In this document: one piece after another, positions 51,052 through 60,500 of the stretch | How the letters are laid out: each line of letters opens with the position of its first letter | Position numbering within the stretch: position 1 is the first letter of the stretch | Assembly: GCF_009363075.1 (NCBI RefSeq) | Contig: NZ_CP045293.1 | Coordinates: forward strand, 2,480,001 to 2,544,000 | Reading direction: 5' to 3' | From: Paenibacillus guangzhouensis | GTDB taxonomy: Bacteria > Bacillota > Bacilli > Paenibacillales > Paenibacillaceae | DNA: 64,000 nt | Made by a program: the position numbers and the translations under genes | The notes under the pieces: model-generated | Databases searched by the model: none | The model's input: only the letters and a program-made list of their open reading frames with translations | Told to the model about the DNA's origin: nothing

Positions 51052-51091
51052 AGGCATGCGCCTCAGGAAAAATCTTCTTGAGGGAATGCCT
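51052..51091 (-). terminator. Terminator of the diguanylate cyclase gene
   Basis: AGGCAT / ATGCCT with an inner CCTCA / TGAGG helix is followed on the minus strand by TTTTTC, just past the cyclase stop. Confidence 0.72.
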
Positions 51092-51116
51092 ATATTCTCT
51101 TTGCGCTGAACAACGT

Positions 51117-52724
51117 TTACCTCAAGAGCACTTCAGTCTCCATATTCCGATACATAATCACGCGATTCCGTCCTGCATGTTTGGCCGCATATAACGCCTC
51201 ATCCGCCTTCTTCAGTAAGAGATCCATACGTTCTTCCGAACCCTCTGCATTCGAAGAAATGCCTATCGATAACGTGACTGTCCGACCAATCGGACTAATG
51301 GACTTCTCCATCCTAGCTCGTATCCGCTCCGCAACGATAAAGGCTTCTTGTTCGGTCGTATCCGGCATAAGAATCGTAAACTCTTCCCCGCCATACCGAC
51401 AGCAGAAGTCCTGGTCCCGTTTCTCTTCCATCATCACCATCGCGAGGAATTTCAACACTTCATCGCCACGTTGATGACCGTATGTATCGTTCACAGACTT
51501 GAACCGATCCAGATCCAACATTGCTAATGCATAAGATATTCCTTGCTCTTCCCAGAGCGACGTTAGGTCCATCATCGTTCGACGGTTCGTTAAGCCTGTT
51601 AATGGATCCGTCTTCGCTTCTTGCGAGAGCTCATCCGTCTTCTGCTTCATCCGATTGAATGCAATGGCAATGGTCTTCGCAAGCTCATTCGTCTCGTAAT
51701 TCCAGCTCGGTTGAAGCGGAATCGAAGTTAGACTCTCATCCCCTTGCGAGAGTCGCGACGCCGCATTCGCGAGCTGGTATAAGGGCTTGGATAATCGGCG
51801 GGCAAGCCAGATCGACAACAACAATAGAACAATCAAGTACGGCATAGAGAACACGAGCATATTCTGAATAAGCTTGTTACTGCGTGCTTGAATATAGCTC
51901 TCTGGCGTCTGTGATACGATACCCCAACCGACTTCATCCACTTTCGCAAATCCAGCTAGATACGTAACTCCCTTGATGTTAGTCACGGTTTGTTGACCGC
52001 TGTTCCCTTGAATTAGATTCTGCACAACGGGATTCTGATCTACCTTCTCTGCAATACGTGATGAATCTGGATGATAGATCAATCGTCCCGACGCATCGAC
52101 GACATAATAATACGATCCATTCTTATTTTTATTCTGAGTGCCTAGAATGTTCTGAAAAATATTCGGGTGCTGCAAATAGATAGAACCCGCAACGAATCCT
52201 TTGTACTCCCCTTTGGAGTTGAAGATCGGGTGACTGACGAGTACAATCAACCGCTTCGTAATCCCCATATAGGGCTCTGAAATGAGTGGGGTCCGACGTT
52301 CGAGCGCCTGCTGTGCAGCCTGTGAGCTCAGTTTCTGACCGATTAAGGACAGATGGCTTGGTGAAGTCGAGACGATCGTCCCCCCTGCATTGACGACGAC
52401 AATGGAATTGAAATAATGATTCGTATTCATGAAGAAGTCCAGCTGTGACAGGACATTCGCATCCGTTAGCGGCACATCCTTGAAGTATTCTGCCGTCACT
52501 TTCATGCTCTTCTTCATCGATACCACCAACGATTGCGTCGTCTTACTTAAATCCGTCGCATTGATTTTGTTGAATTCTATCGTGTTGTTGTATAACGAGA
52601 TTCGTTCTGCTCGATACCCGACAATCGTATTGATAATGATCGTGACGAAGACGGAAATGAGTACAACAATAGAGATGATTGCTGATAATTTTAAGCCTTT
52701 ACGCGGCTGCCTGATCGGTTCCAT
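51117..52724 (-). CDS. Membrane-bound diguanylate cyclase (dCache-HAMP-GGDEF)
   Basis: 535 residues. A membrane span (AIISIVVLISVFVTIIINTIV) leads to an extracellular dCache sensor (about 45-285), a second span (MLVFSMPYLIVLLLLSIWLA), a HAMP linker and a C-terminal GGDEF domain. The active site is intact as RYGGEEF, and an inhibitory I-site RxxD (RDQD) lies five residues before it. It should make c-di-GMP from two GTP in response to an external small molecule, with product inhibition. It may steer motility, biofilm or surface protein production. Confidence 0.92.
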   Translation of the reverse strand: MEPIRQPRKGLKLSAIISIVVLISVFVTIIINTIVGYRAERISLYNNTIEFNKINATDLSKTTQSLVVSMKKSMKVTAEYFKDVPLTDANVLSQLDFFMNTNHYFNSIVVVNAGGTIVSTSPSHLSLIGQKLSSQAAQQALERRTPLISEPYMGITKRLIVLVSHPIFNSKGEYKGFVAGSIYLQHPNIFQNILGTQNKNKNGSYYYVVDASGRLIYHPDSSRIAEKVDQNPVVQNLIQGNSGQQTVTNIKGVTYLAGFAKVDEVGWGIVSQTPESYIQARSNKLIQNMLVFSMPYLIVLLLLSIWLARRLSKPLYQLANAASRLSQGDESLTSIPLQPSWNYETNELAKTIAIAFNRMKQKTDELSQEAKTDPLTGLTNRRTMMDLTSLWEEQGISYALAMLDLDRFKSVNDTYGHQRGDEVLKFLAMVMMEEKRDQDFCCRYGGEEFTILMPDTTEQEAFIVAERIRARMEKSISPIGRTVTLSIGISSNAEGSEERMDLLLKKADEALYAAKHAGRNRVIMYRNMETEVLLR

Positions 52725-52805
52725 ATCGCTCCTTATGAATGGTTAATCGTCGATTACAAATATTGTCGAATCGATGGTAGAATCTAGTATCTACTTCCTA
52801 AAAGC

Positions 52806-53915
52806 CTATTGTAGCACTTTCTTTTTCGATTGTTCAAGATTTGGTAATTTCGATTTGGAGCTCTTTTTCTTCAATAACAGAAATTTGGCATACCGCAGCG
52901 GCGTTTCATACGTTTTATAGAAAGTCTTCTTCATATTGGCTTTCCGGAAAGAGTAACGTTGATCCCTGCAATTCATCTCAATTAATTTCACTTGTCCTGT
53001 CTCATCGATGCCAATATCGAGACCAACATCCGCTAAAAGAGGCAGCTTCGTGCTAAGATATTTAACCATTTGAAGCGAAGACTTCTCAACGGTACGCTTC
53101 ATCTGGTCCGGGTGAAAACCGCTTCCTCGGAACAAGACCTGCATCCGCTTCACTTTCCCACCTTTGGCGACATTGGTCACATGACTTCCTTTCGCCGCCA
53201 CCTTTCCAACGATTCCGGTAACCTGCCACTTCCCCGTTCCCCCGCGCTGAACGGAGACGCGCAAATCGTAGACATTCCCATCGTGTTTGGCTAATTGGAT
53301 CGCTTCTTGAATCATATATCTTTGTTTTCCAACCTTTTTCTTGATCCAAGCGATTGCTCTGTCCTCACTTAACAGATAGGTATCTTTCTTCTTCCAAGTC
53401 AAGTTCCACAGTCCGTTTGTATTCTTCTGAATCTTGATGATCCCTTCTCCTATACTGCTGCTTGTTGGTTTAATATAAAGCGCACGATGATTGATCATCG
53501 CTTTTCGCAGTTGTTCACGAGAGAATTTCACAGACCATGGCAAGTAGCGCCGCATTCGTTTATCTTTGTACATCAACTGATAGATATAGAATTTATCAAA
53601 CCGATTCACACGGTTAAATATCGTGCTGCGTGTGGCCAACCTCGCCATCATCTGTTTACTCGACTTCGACAGAGCCATGGCGCGATTATGTGTCACACTC
53701 GGAATCGGACGACGAACAAGATGGAATTTAGGATGTCTATAAATCAGTCCGACAACTGCATTACTCCGTATGGGCCGTAGTGACATAAAGAAGGGAGTAA
53801 TGCCAAGTTCTTGACCCGCTTTCTGATAAAAAGCAATGCGTTCACTTCCTGTTTTCCCACTTCGTATTCCTGCATACGTCTTCGGATCGAGGAGAACACC
53901 AACGATTGCACCCAT
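52806..53915 (-). CDS. YheC/YheD family ATP-grasp protein
   Basis: 369 residues. The N-terminus MGAIVGVLLDPKTYAGI and the ATP-grasp core (YIKPTSSSIGEGIIKIQKN, DVGLDIGIDETGQVKLIEMNCRDQR) match YheC/YheD, proteins linked to the endospore coat in Bacillus. The ATP-grasp fold implies ligation of a carboxylate to an amine, but the substrate is unknown. Its presence supports a spore-forming host. Confidence 0.87.
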   Translation of the reverse strand: MGAIVGVLLDPKTYAGIRSGKTGSERIAFYQKAGQELGITPFFMSLRPIRSNAVVGLIYRHPKFHLVRRPIPSVTHNRAMALSKSSKQMMARLATRSTIFNRVNRFDKFYIYQLMYKDKRMRRYLPWSVKFSREQLRKAMINHRALYIKPTSSSIGEGIIKIQKNTNGLWNLTWKKKDTYLLSEDRAIAWIKKKVGKQRYMIQEAIQLAKHDGNVYDLRVSVQRGGTGKWQVTGIVGKVAAKGSHVTNVAKGGKVKRMQVLFRGSGFHPDQMKRTVEKSSLQMVKYLSTKLPLLADVGLDIGIDETGQVKLIEMNCRDQRYSFRKANMKKTFYKTYETPLRYAKFLLLKKKSSKSKLPNLEQSKKKVLQ

Positions 53916-54013
53916 CTACTCACCACCATCTATTAATCATATGCCACTCACAGGGTATGCATGGCCTATTCGGAATAACACGGTGGAAGCCTACGGCACG
54001 GAATTAATGGCAA

Positions 54014-55243
54014 CTATTGCGCTTCAGCGTCTTGAATCGAGGTCGAGACTCCCGCCGCACCTTGTACTTTTCTACGATATAGCGGCAATAATACCAGCAT
54101 GCCGATGAAGAACAGACACCCGCTCATCAGATAGACGGTGGATAAGGATAATGCGCTCTTCAGCATCCCGGCCGAGGACATCCCGACGACCATCATCCCC
54201 ATGAATAGCGGCGTCATCACGCCCCCGACGCGTCCAATGTACGCGCCTTCCGTATTCTGAATCATCAGCGTATTAATCCCGATCATAATGAACGGATAGA
54301 AAAATCCGCCGAAGATTTGACATAGGATCGTAAGCGGCAATGCATGCGAAAACCCGTTCCCAATCGTCGTGAACGTGCTGACGATCAGACCGATGGTCAG
54401 CAGCGTCTGAGGCCTGATACGCTTGGCGATCGCCATAACGACGGCCCCGCCTACGAGCATCGCCGCCCCGTTCGTCATCATGAGCCATTTCAATTGCCCC
54501 TTATCCAGTCCCAAATTCTCCATTGTGACGAAAATGAGCAGCGGCTGAATCAATCCTGCCGCGATACCAGAGAAGAAGAAGGCTCCACCTAGTGATTTCA
54601 GTTCTCTCTTGCGCCATACATAACGAAGTCCGTCTTTCAGATCCTGCAGAAAATGAGCCTTCTGCCCTTGCTGATAATCTTCGGTGTCCTTCGGCAGCCA
54701 CGAGAGAATCCCCGCTGCCCCGAGGAACAAGACGGCCGTGGTCGCTAGCGCAATTTCCAGTCCATATTGTTGATAGATAAACGTTCCTACCATCGGCCCA
54801 ATCACGACAAAGACCGCTGTTAACGTCTGGTAAATCCCCATGACTGCTTGCAGCTGTTCTTCCGGCACATGCTGCTTATAGAGCTTCATGGCGGAGGGTT
54901 GCGAGAATTGTGACAAGATCGAAGAAATTAACGTTGCGAAAAACAAGGCATGCCATGACCCGTACAAGATGATGAGTAACACCGCAAGGATCGATAGTGC
55001 GGATAATAGATCACTACCGATCATTGTCCTTCGCGGCTTGGACCGATCGGCAAATGTACCTCCGATAATCGCAAAAATAAAAATTGGCGCGTATTCCATC
55101 ACCGAGATTAACGACACATAGCGTGGATCGTTATGCGTCATATCCGTGACATACAGCAAAATTGCAAAGTTCCTAACCCATATACCCAAGTGAATGAGCA
55201 CGCGGGATAAGATGATCGTCCGAACATACGGATTCTTAAACAT
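54014..55243 (-). CDS. MFS transporter
   Basis: 409 residues with twelve membrane spans. The signature loop between spans 2 and 3 is GGTFADRSKPRRTMIGSDLLSA. The N-terminus FKNPYVRTIILSRVLIHLGIWVRNFAILLYV resembles Bacillales drug/macrolide exporters of the MefA/EntS-like group. The ATG at 55243 has GGAAGGA about five bases upstream. Function as an efflux pump is inferred. Confidence 0.87.
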   Translation of the reverse strand: MFKNPYVRTIILSRVLIHLGIWVRNFAILLYVTDMTHNDPRYVSLISVMEYAPIFIFAIIGGTFADRSKPRRTMIGSDLLSALSILAVLLIILYGSWHALFFATLISSILSQFSQPSAMKLYKQHVPEEQLQAVMGIYQTLTAVFVVIGPMVGTFIYQQYGLEIALATTAVLFLGAAGILSWLPKDTEDYQQGQKAHFLQDLKDGLRYVWRKRELKSLGGAFFFSGIAAGLIQPLLIFVTMENLGLDKGQLKWLMMTNGAAMLVGGAVVMAIAKRIRPQTLLTIGLIVSTFTTIGNGFSHALPLTILCQIFGGFFYPFIMIGINTLMIQNTEGAYIGRVGGVMTPLFMGMMVVGMSSAGMLKSALSLSTVYLMSGCLFFIGMLVLLPLYRRKVQGAAGVSTSIQDAEAQ

Positions 55244-55382
55244 CGAACTTCCTTCCCCTTTCATGAAATAAATTAAGGTATAGACAAATTATCATGGCGT
55301 CTATATTAACAATGGATATATTAACATTATGTTTATAATAACGTCAAACATTTTTTCGTTTTGTCTAGTTTTAGAGAAGCAC

Positions 55383-55413
55383 AAAAAATCTCCAGAGCGG
55401 TTGCTCTGGAGAT
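55383..55413 (-). terminator. Terminator of the DUF985 cupin gene
   Basis: ATCTCCAGAGC and GCTCTGGAGAT form a perfect 11-bp stem with a 4-base loop, followed on the minus strand by six T residues. Confidence 0.92.
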
Positions 55414-55429
55414 GGATGATCTTCGTATA

Positions 55430-55885
55430 TTACTTCTGAATCATGCGGAAATCGTCGAAATGAAACCCGGGTGCGACAACACAAGAGACGAATACAGGCT
55501 CATCGCCTAGCGGTTCTGCCTTCTGCCAGACATGAGCCGGAACCAACGCTTGTGGCTGCTGTCCCTTCAGGATGTCGGCGCCTAGAATAATTTCTTTCTC
55601 TGTCTGCGGTTGGTCTGCGAGTCCACCCAGGGTAAGGCGCAGCGGACTTCCTGAATGCCACAACCATAATTCATCGGACAATACCGTATGCCACGCCGAG
55701 GATTCACCCGGATGCAATAAGAAGTAAATGGAGGTTGCTGAGAATCGTGGACCGGAATAACTCGGGCCTAAGACATCCTGTGGAATGACGAATGATGATT
55801 TCCATAATTCTTTGTACCAACCGCCTTCTGGATGCGGCTGCAGATCAAGTGCATGGACGAGCGGCGAAATCTGTTGTGTAATCAT
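55430..55885 (-). CDS. Cupin-fold DUF985 protein
   Basis: 151 residues. The Cupin_5/DUF985 signature is seen in LDLQPHPEGGWYKELWKS, TSIYFLLHPGESSAWHTVLSDELWLWHSG and ALVPAHVWQKAEP, with APGFHFDDF at the end. Family members are small metal-binding beta-barrels whose reactions are mostly unknown. GGGAG lies eight bases before the ATG at 55885. Confidence 0.88.
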   Translation of the reverse strand: MITQQISPLVHALDLQPHPEGGWYKELWKSSFVIPQDVLGPSYSGPRFSATSIYFLLHPGESSAWHTVLSDELWLWHSGSPLRLTLGGLADQPQTEKEIILGADILKGQQPQALVPAHVWQKAEPLGDEPVFVSCVVAPGFHFDDFRMIQK

Positions 55886-56010
55886 AGCTGTCTCTCCCAA
55901 CTGTATATTTATCTATAAACTAGGAGTTACCATACAAGATATACGCTTGATTGTAAAGCGAACATCATTGGTATATCGAATACAACTTGACGAAGGTCAG
56001 CGACGTCAAC

Positions 56011-56037
56011 AAAAAGGACCCGCCAATTCGCGGGTCC
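56011..56037 (-). terminator. Terminator of the SLH-cohesin gene
   Basis: GGACCCGC / GCGGGTCC with a 6-base loop, followed on the minus strand by five T residues, 12 bases past the stop. Confidence 0.9.
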
Positions 56038-56049
56038 AATCCGTATCTC

Positions 56050-57066
56050 TTATTTTGAATCCAACATGCGAAGTACGATTACCGTAGCTTCCGCACGAGT
56101 CGCTCCAGCTTTCGGAACAAACTTATTGCCGTCACGCCCTTTGATGATCGTCTTATCCACGGCCGCTTCGACCCAGCCTTTAGCCCACGCTGGAATCGCA
56201 TTCTTGTCCGCGAAATTCAGAGTATCGCCCGAACCCTCTGTCAGCTTCAATCCACGTGCTGCCATTGCTGCAATTTCAGTACGTGAGATCGTGTTGTTCG
56301 CCCGGAAGGTATTGTCATCATAGCCTGTGATGATGCCTGCTTTGACTGCTTTGGCGACTTGCGGCTGCGCCCAATTCGGGATCTTCAACAGATCATTGAA
56401 TTGCAGTGCGTCACCATCCGGCAATTGCAGCGCGCGTGCCAGAATAGCAGCGAATTCCGCGCGTGAGATCGGCGCATCCGGCTTAAATGTGCCGTCCGGA
56501 TATCCATCGACGATGCCCTTCTCGACCGCTTCTAGAATTTGATCCTTCGCCCAATGGTTCTGAATATCCGTTAGTGCAGGTGCGCTCGCTTTGCCGGAAA
56601 CCTTGAACGATGCCGAGCTATTTACCGTGACGTTCGATGAATTCAAGTTATGATCTACCGTCTTCATCGCCGTCCAAGTCACTTGAATATCGCCCTCTTT
56701 TTTCACTTTGAACGATATGGTGCCGATATCGAAATCCCCATCCTGACCATTCACTTTGCCAATTTTCGTATGCGCGATCGTTATCTCCTTATCCTTCTTG
56801 ATTGGAGATACGGAGAACCCCTCCATCTTGGACTTCGCCGTGACGACTTCCAATTGATTCGGATCATAAGTGAATTTCGCTTCATAAGCGTACAAGTCCT
56901 TGATTCCTTTTCCGCTTAACGTCAGGGAGACCGTCTCACCGATTTTGGCTTGCTTCTGATCTGCTTTTAAAGAGAACACAGGTCCTGTAGCTGCGAATGC
57001 TGTATTCAATACGAGAGGCAGGCATAGAATGCCGGCGAGCAAAGTCGATAGGATTTTCGTTTTCAT
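56050..57066 (-). CDS. Cell-surface anchor: one cohesin plus three SLH motifs
   Basis: 338 residues. A signal peptide (ILSTLLAGILCLPLVLNTAFA) is followed by a cohesin domain at about 27-160 (GPVFSLKADQKQAKIGETVS, AYEAKFTYDPNQLEVV, GTISFKVKKEGD). Three SLH motifs fill the rest (about 165-338): HWAKDQILEAVEKGIVDGYPDGTFKP, NWAQPQVAKAVKAGIITGYDDNTF and AWAKGWVEAAVDKTIIKGRDGNKF. SLH motifs bind pyruvylated wall polymer; the cohesin should receive a dockerin. It is thus a minimal anchoring scaffold for the dockerin-bearing enzyme encoded just upstream on the same strand. A cre-like site lies in its promoter region. Confidence 0.92.
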   Translation of the reverse strand: MKTKILSTLLAGILCLPLVLNTAFAATGPVFSLKADQKQAKIGETVSLTLSGKGIKDLYAYEAKFTYDPNQLEVVTAKSKMEGFSVSPIKKDKEITIAHTKIGKVNGQDGDFDIGTISFKVKKEGDIQVTWTAMKTVDHNLNSSNVTVNSSASFKVSGKASAPALTDIQNHWAKDQILEAVEKGIVDGYPDGTFKPDAPISRAEFAAILARALQLPDGDALQFNDLLKIPNWAQPQVAKAVKAGIITGYDDNTFRANNTISRTEIAAMAARGLKLTEGSGDTLNFADKNAIPAWAKGWVEAAVDKTIIKGRDGNKFVPKAGATRAEATVIVLRMLDSK

Positions 57067-57171
57067 AGGATCGTCCCTTCAAATATCATTATATTTTTAG
57101 TATGGGTATGGAATTCACGTTTTAACACTTGCCTGACAACGCGAAGCATCACTCCTTCGGTCAACAAAATC

Positions 57172-57185
57172 TAGTAACGCTTTCA
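57172..57185 (-). promoter_or_regulatory. Candidate cre site (CcpA) upstream of the SLH-cohesin gene
   Basis: Minus strand TGAAAGCGTTACTA fits the Bacillus cre consensus TGWAARCGYTWNCW at 13 of 14 positions, about 106 bases before the start codon. It would allow catabolite control of the anchor protein. Confidence 0.5.
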
Positions 57186-57211
57186 AAAGAGTTTTCATTT
57201 TCGAAACAAAT

Positions 57212-57425
57212 GTTACTATTTGTATCTAAATTACCGCGATTCCGCACATTTTTCAAGGCATTCGACATAACTTCCAATAAACTTATAAAATTCATCATAG
57301 AACTATAAATTTATTGTAAAGACGCGGTTTCGACCATATGATTCGACAAAATGTCGAGGTAGTCTTCCGGATCTAGGTCTATTGTACGAAATGAAATGAA
57401 TGGACCAAAAGTTACAATTTGTATC
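57212..57425. repeat. Two near-identical 15-mers in the SLH-gene upstream region
   Basis: GTTACTATTTGTATC (57212-57226) and GTTACAATTTGTATC (57411-57425) differ at one base and lie 199 bases apart in the 455-bp gap between the SLH-cohesin start and the GH101 stop. The rest of the gap is AT-rich with no gene. They may be operator copies. Confidence 0.4.
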
Positions 57426-57472
57426 GAATTAATATAGCAAAAAATACCTATAGCTATGATCTGAAACATGAA

Positions 57473-57506
57473 GGAAGTCCCCATAGATTCATCGATGGGG
57501 ACTTCC
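57473..57506 (-). terminator. Terminator of the GH101 gene
   Basis: GGAAGTCCCCA / TGGGGACTTCC form a perfect 11-bp stem around a 12-base loop, 15 bases past the GH101 stop; a TTC tail follows. Confidence 0.75.
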
Positions 57507-57520
57507 ACCTATACAACAGG

Positions 57521-60500
57521 TTAGTTAATCAGCTTCTGCGCAATCGCAGCTAAATCGCTGATATCTATAACACCATTGTTATCGAAGTCGGCGAGCTGCA
57601 CTTTGCTCCAGTTCGGACTTGTCTTCGTCGCGCCATAGTTCGCTGCTGCAATCGCAAGATCACCGATCGTCACTTTGCCGTCGCCATTCAAATCGCCCGT
57701 CGCAACCGGTGGCTGCTCCTTCGAGACTTGAATCGTTGCACTAGCATTGCCGATCGTCACTTCTGTTCCAGCAGCATCCGAGATGATCGCCTTCGTGATC
57801 GCGATGATACTGTTCACCGCCGCTTCGGCGACTTGCTTCGCTTTGAATGTCAGTTCAAGAACACCCTTCGTACCTGTGACGGCATTCCCTGGTCCTTCAC
57901 TCGCCACGATGATACGCAACTTGCCGTCTGGCGTTGTCTTCTTATCGACAATACTTACGCCCGTGATCAGTGATTTGGCTCCCATAAATTCAAGTGTGGC
58001 TGGATCGAAATCGACCGATAAATCCTGAGCATATACGCCTTGCGTGACGCTGTCCAGGCCGACTTGTACCTTGAATTCTTTCCCCGAGTAGGCCGAATCA
58101 GGTGCTGTAATCGACCCCGCTGGAGCAGCTGTTGCGGTGACGGTTATTTTACTGACGGCTTTGAATTTGCCATCCTCTGTCGTTACCGTAATATCCGCGG
58201 TTCCCAGTTTCTTGGCCGTAACAACCGCTTTACCGTTCGTGATGGCCACGGAAGCCACGGTATCGTCGCTGCTCGACCATGTCACATTCTTATTCGTCGC
58301 ATTCGCCGGCTCGACGGTTGCATTCAATTCGATCGTCTGACCCACGGTGAGGGTGGCTTCGGCCTTATCGACTTTCACTCCGGTTACCGCAGTCTGCGTC
58401 GTCTCATCGATGACGCGAATCGTATCGAGCACCATCGTGCCGGTTAATTCTGTTCCGGTATTCGACGTGAAGTTCTTGTTAATCGCAAGATAGATATCTT
58501 TAGCATTCGCCGTATCGAATCGTAAATCCAAGGTTCCTTTACCTGCATCCAGCTTCTGCGAAGCCAAGTCCTTCACCGTGCCTCCGACATTACCGCGCAC
58601 TGCGATCGTATACATATCTTTGACTTCAGCGTTGTAGGCCATGGTGAGATGATATTTCTTATCCCCCTGGAACCGTATGGTTTGAGGCAGTGTGCGCAGC
58701 ACCTCACCTGTGCTCTCCTCATTCGTCTTGAGTGAAGTTGCGCCGTCGATGACATAAGATTTGATCTGCCCATCGAGCTTCTCGACCAGATGCGTACGTA
58801 CCGGACTGTTCTTCGAATAGACAAAAGGACCATACCCTTCGTCAACATTCTCGAAATCCTCATAGTAGAAGGCACCGCCGTCATGTTCATCCGTCTTCGA
58901 TGGATTCTCCCATACACGCACATCGTCAAATTGAACAACAGCAGTACCAGGTTCCACATTCAGCGCCAGGGTTGCTGTCGTACCCGTCGCATCAAAATTC
59001 ACTTTTAGCCGCTCGAAATTCGTATTTAAATATTTGTGCTGCTGTGCCCAGAACTTCACATTGGTGTTATCCAAGTAATTGCTATTCTCTTGCTCACCTT
59101 GCTTGACGCTGATGGTCGTGCGGCGCTCGCCATTCACCTTCACCCAGACAGAGGCACTGTATGTCTTCCCTGGCGTTAATCCCGTAAGCTGTTGCGTGAC
59201 CTCTGCATCCTGAGGACCTGCAACTTGTAGCTTATCATCTGCGTTCCCATCCTTCACGATCGTAACGTGGTCGGTATTTCCGCCTGTCGAGGATTTCTGC
59301 CACTTCGTAAAGCCTTGGCTGTCAAATCCGACATCCTTCGCAGCGCCATTGCCTCCCCAATTCATATCTAACGCAGCAGGCGCGTCGCTCTTATAGAGGG
59401 CATAACCGATTTGTTTGTCCGCCGTGATCGTTACTTTACCACCCACAACTGGAACATCTGCAACGAATTCACGCCCTAAATCCGAGAGTTTATAGAGCTT
59501 CGCGCTGCCAACTTGGCTCCAGGAGGCTGGAAGATCCCAAGTCGTTGCGCCGCCCACCGGATTCCAATGATAGATCTTATCTTCTTTCACTGGGTCCCAA
59601 GGGATGAATACCGTGCTGTCGCTAATTTCGCTGCTGTACGTCATGATGGCGATATCTTTGCCATCCTTCGTCAGATGCACTTTGCCATCTTGTTGACGTG
59701 CAACCGATACGTTGTTCGTGAAATCTACGCGATCATTGGTCATTTTCGTAATCTGGAAATATTGCATATATTTCGTCGGCAGATTGTGCTCGAAGAAGGC
59801 TTCTGTTGTCTTTTTGTAATCGTAGAAGGCAGGATTGTTCTGCCAGTATCCTACACCGACCTGTTTATTGCCTTTCAATAGCGGATCGCTCAAGAAGCCA
59901 TCCATCGTGTCATTTCGCAAGAAACGCATAATTTTGCTTATATTGCCTTGGTTCGGATAACCTGGATCTGTGCCCCAATGCACCCACGATACTTGTTCAT
60001 TGAATGGTCCCGCAAATTCGGTGCCGAGCATCCAACCATTGTCTTTCGCATATTTCGCGAGCTGCGCCGCATTCCAGCCAAGGCCGGTATAGACATCGAC
60101 GTAGAGGAAATCCAAGTTATTGCCAGTATCGGCTTTGAGCATATCGAGACGCCGCTTCAGCTCTCCTGATTCAATATCCTTCGTCTTATCAACATAATAA
60201 GCTTGATCGAGCCATCCCCAACCTTTGCTTAGCGGTTGAACCAAATTCTCCATCTTTGTCTCTTTGGCATCGAGAATATACTCAGTCGCGTTAATATGTA
60301 CGCCGCCCTTAATGTTGTACTTCTTGCCTTCTTCCAGAATATAGTTGAAGTCCTTCGCTCCGCCTTGACGAATACCGATATGTCCGCCGTAATCCGGATG
60401 CGAGTCATCGTGACCTTCCGCTTGATATCCTTTGTGCAGCACGATTTGACCGAATCCATCCGTTAAGTTCGAGATTTTCTTCGCATCATCAAATGCGCGC

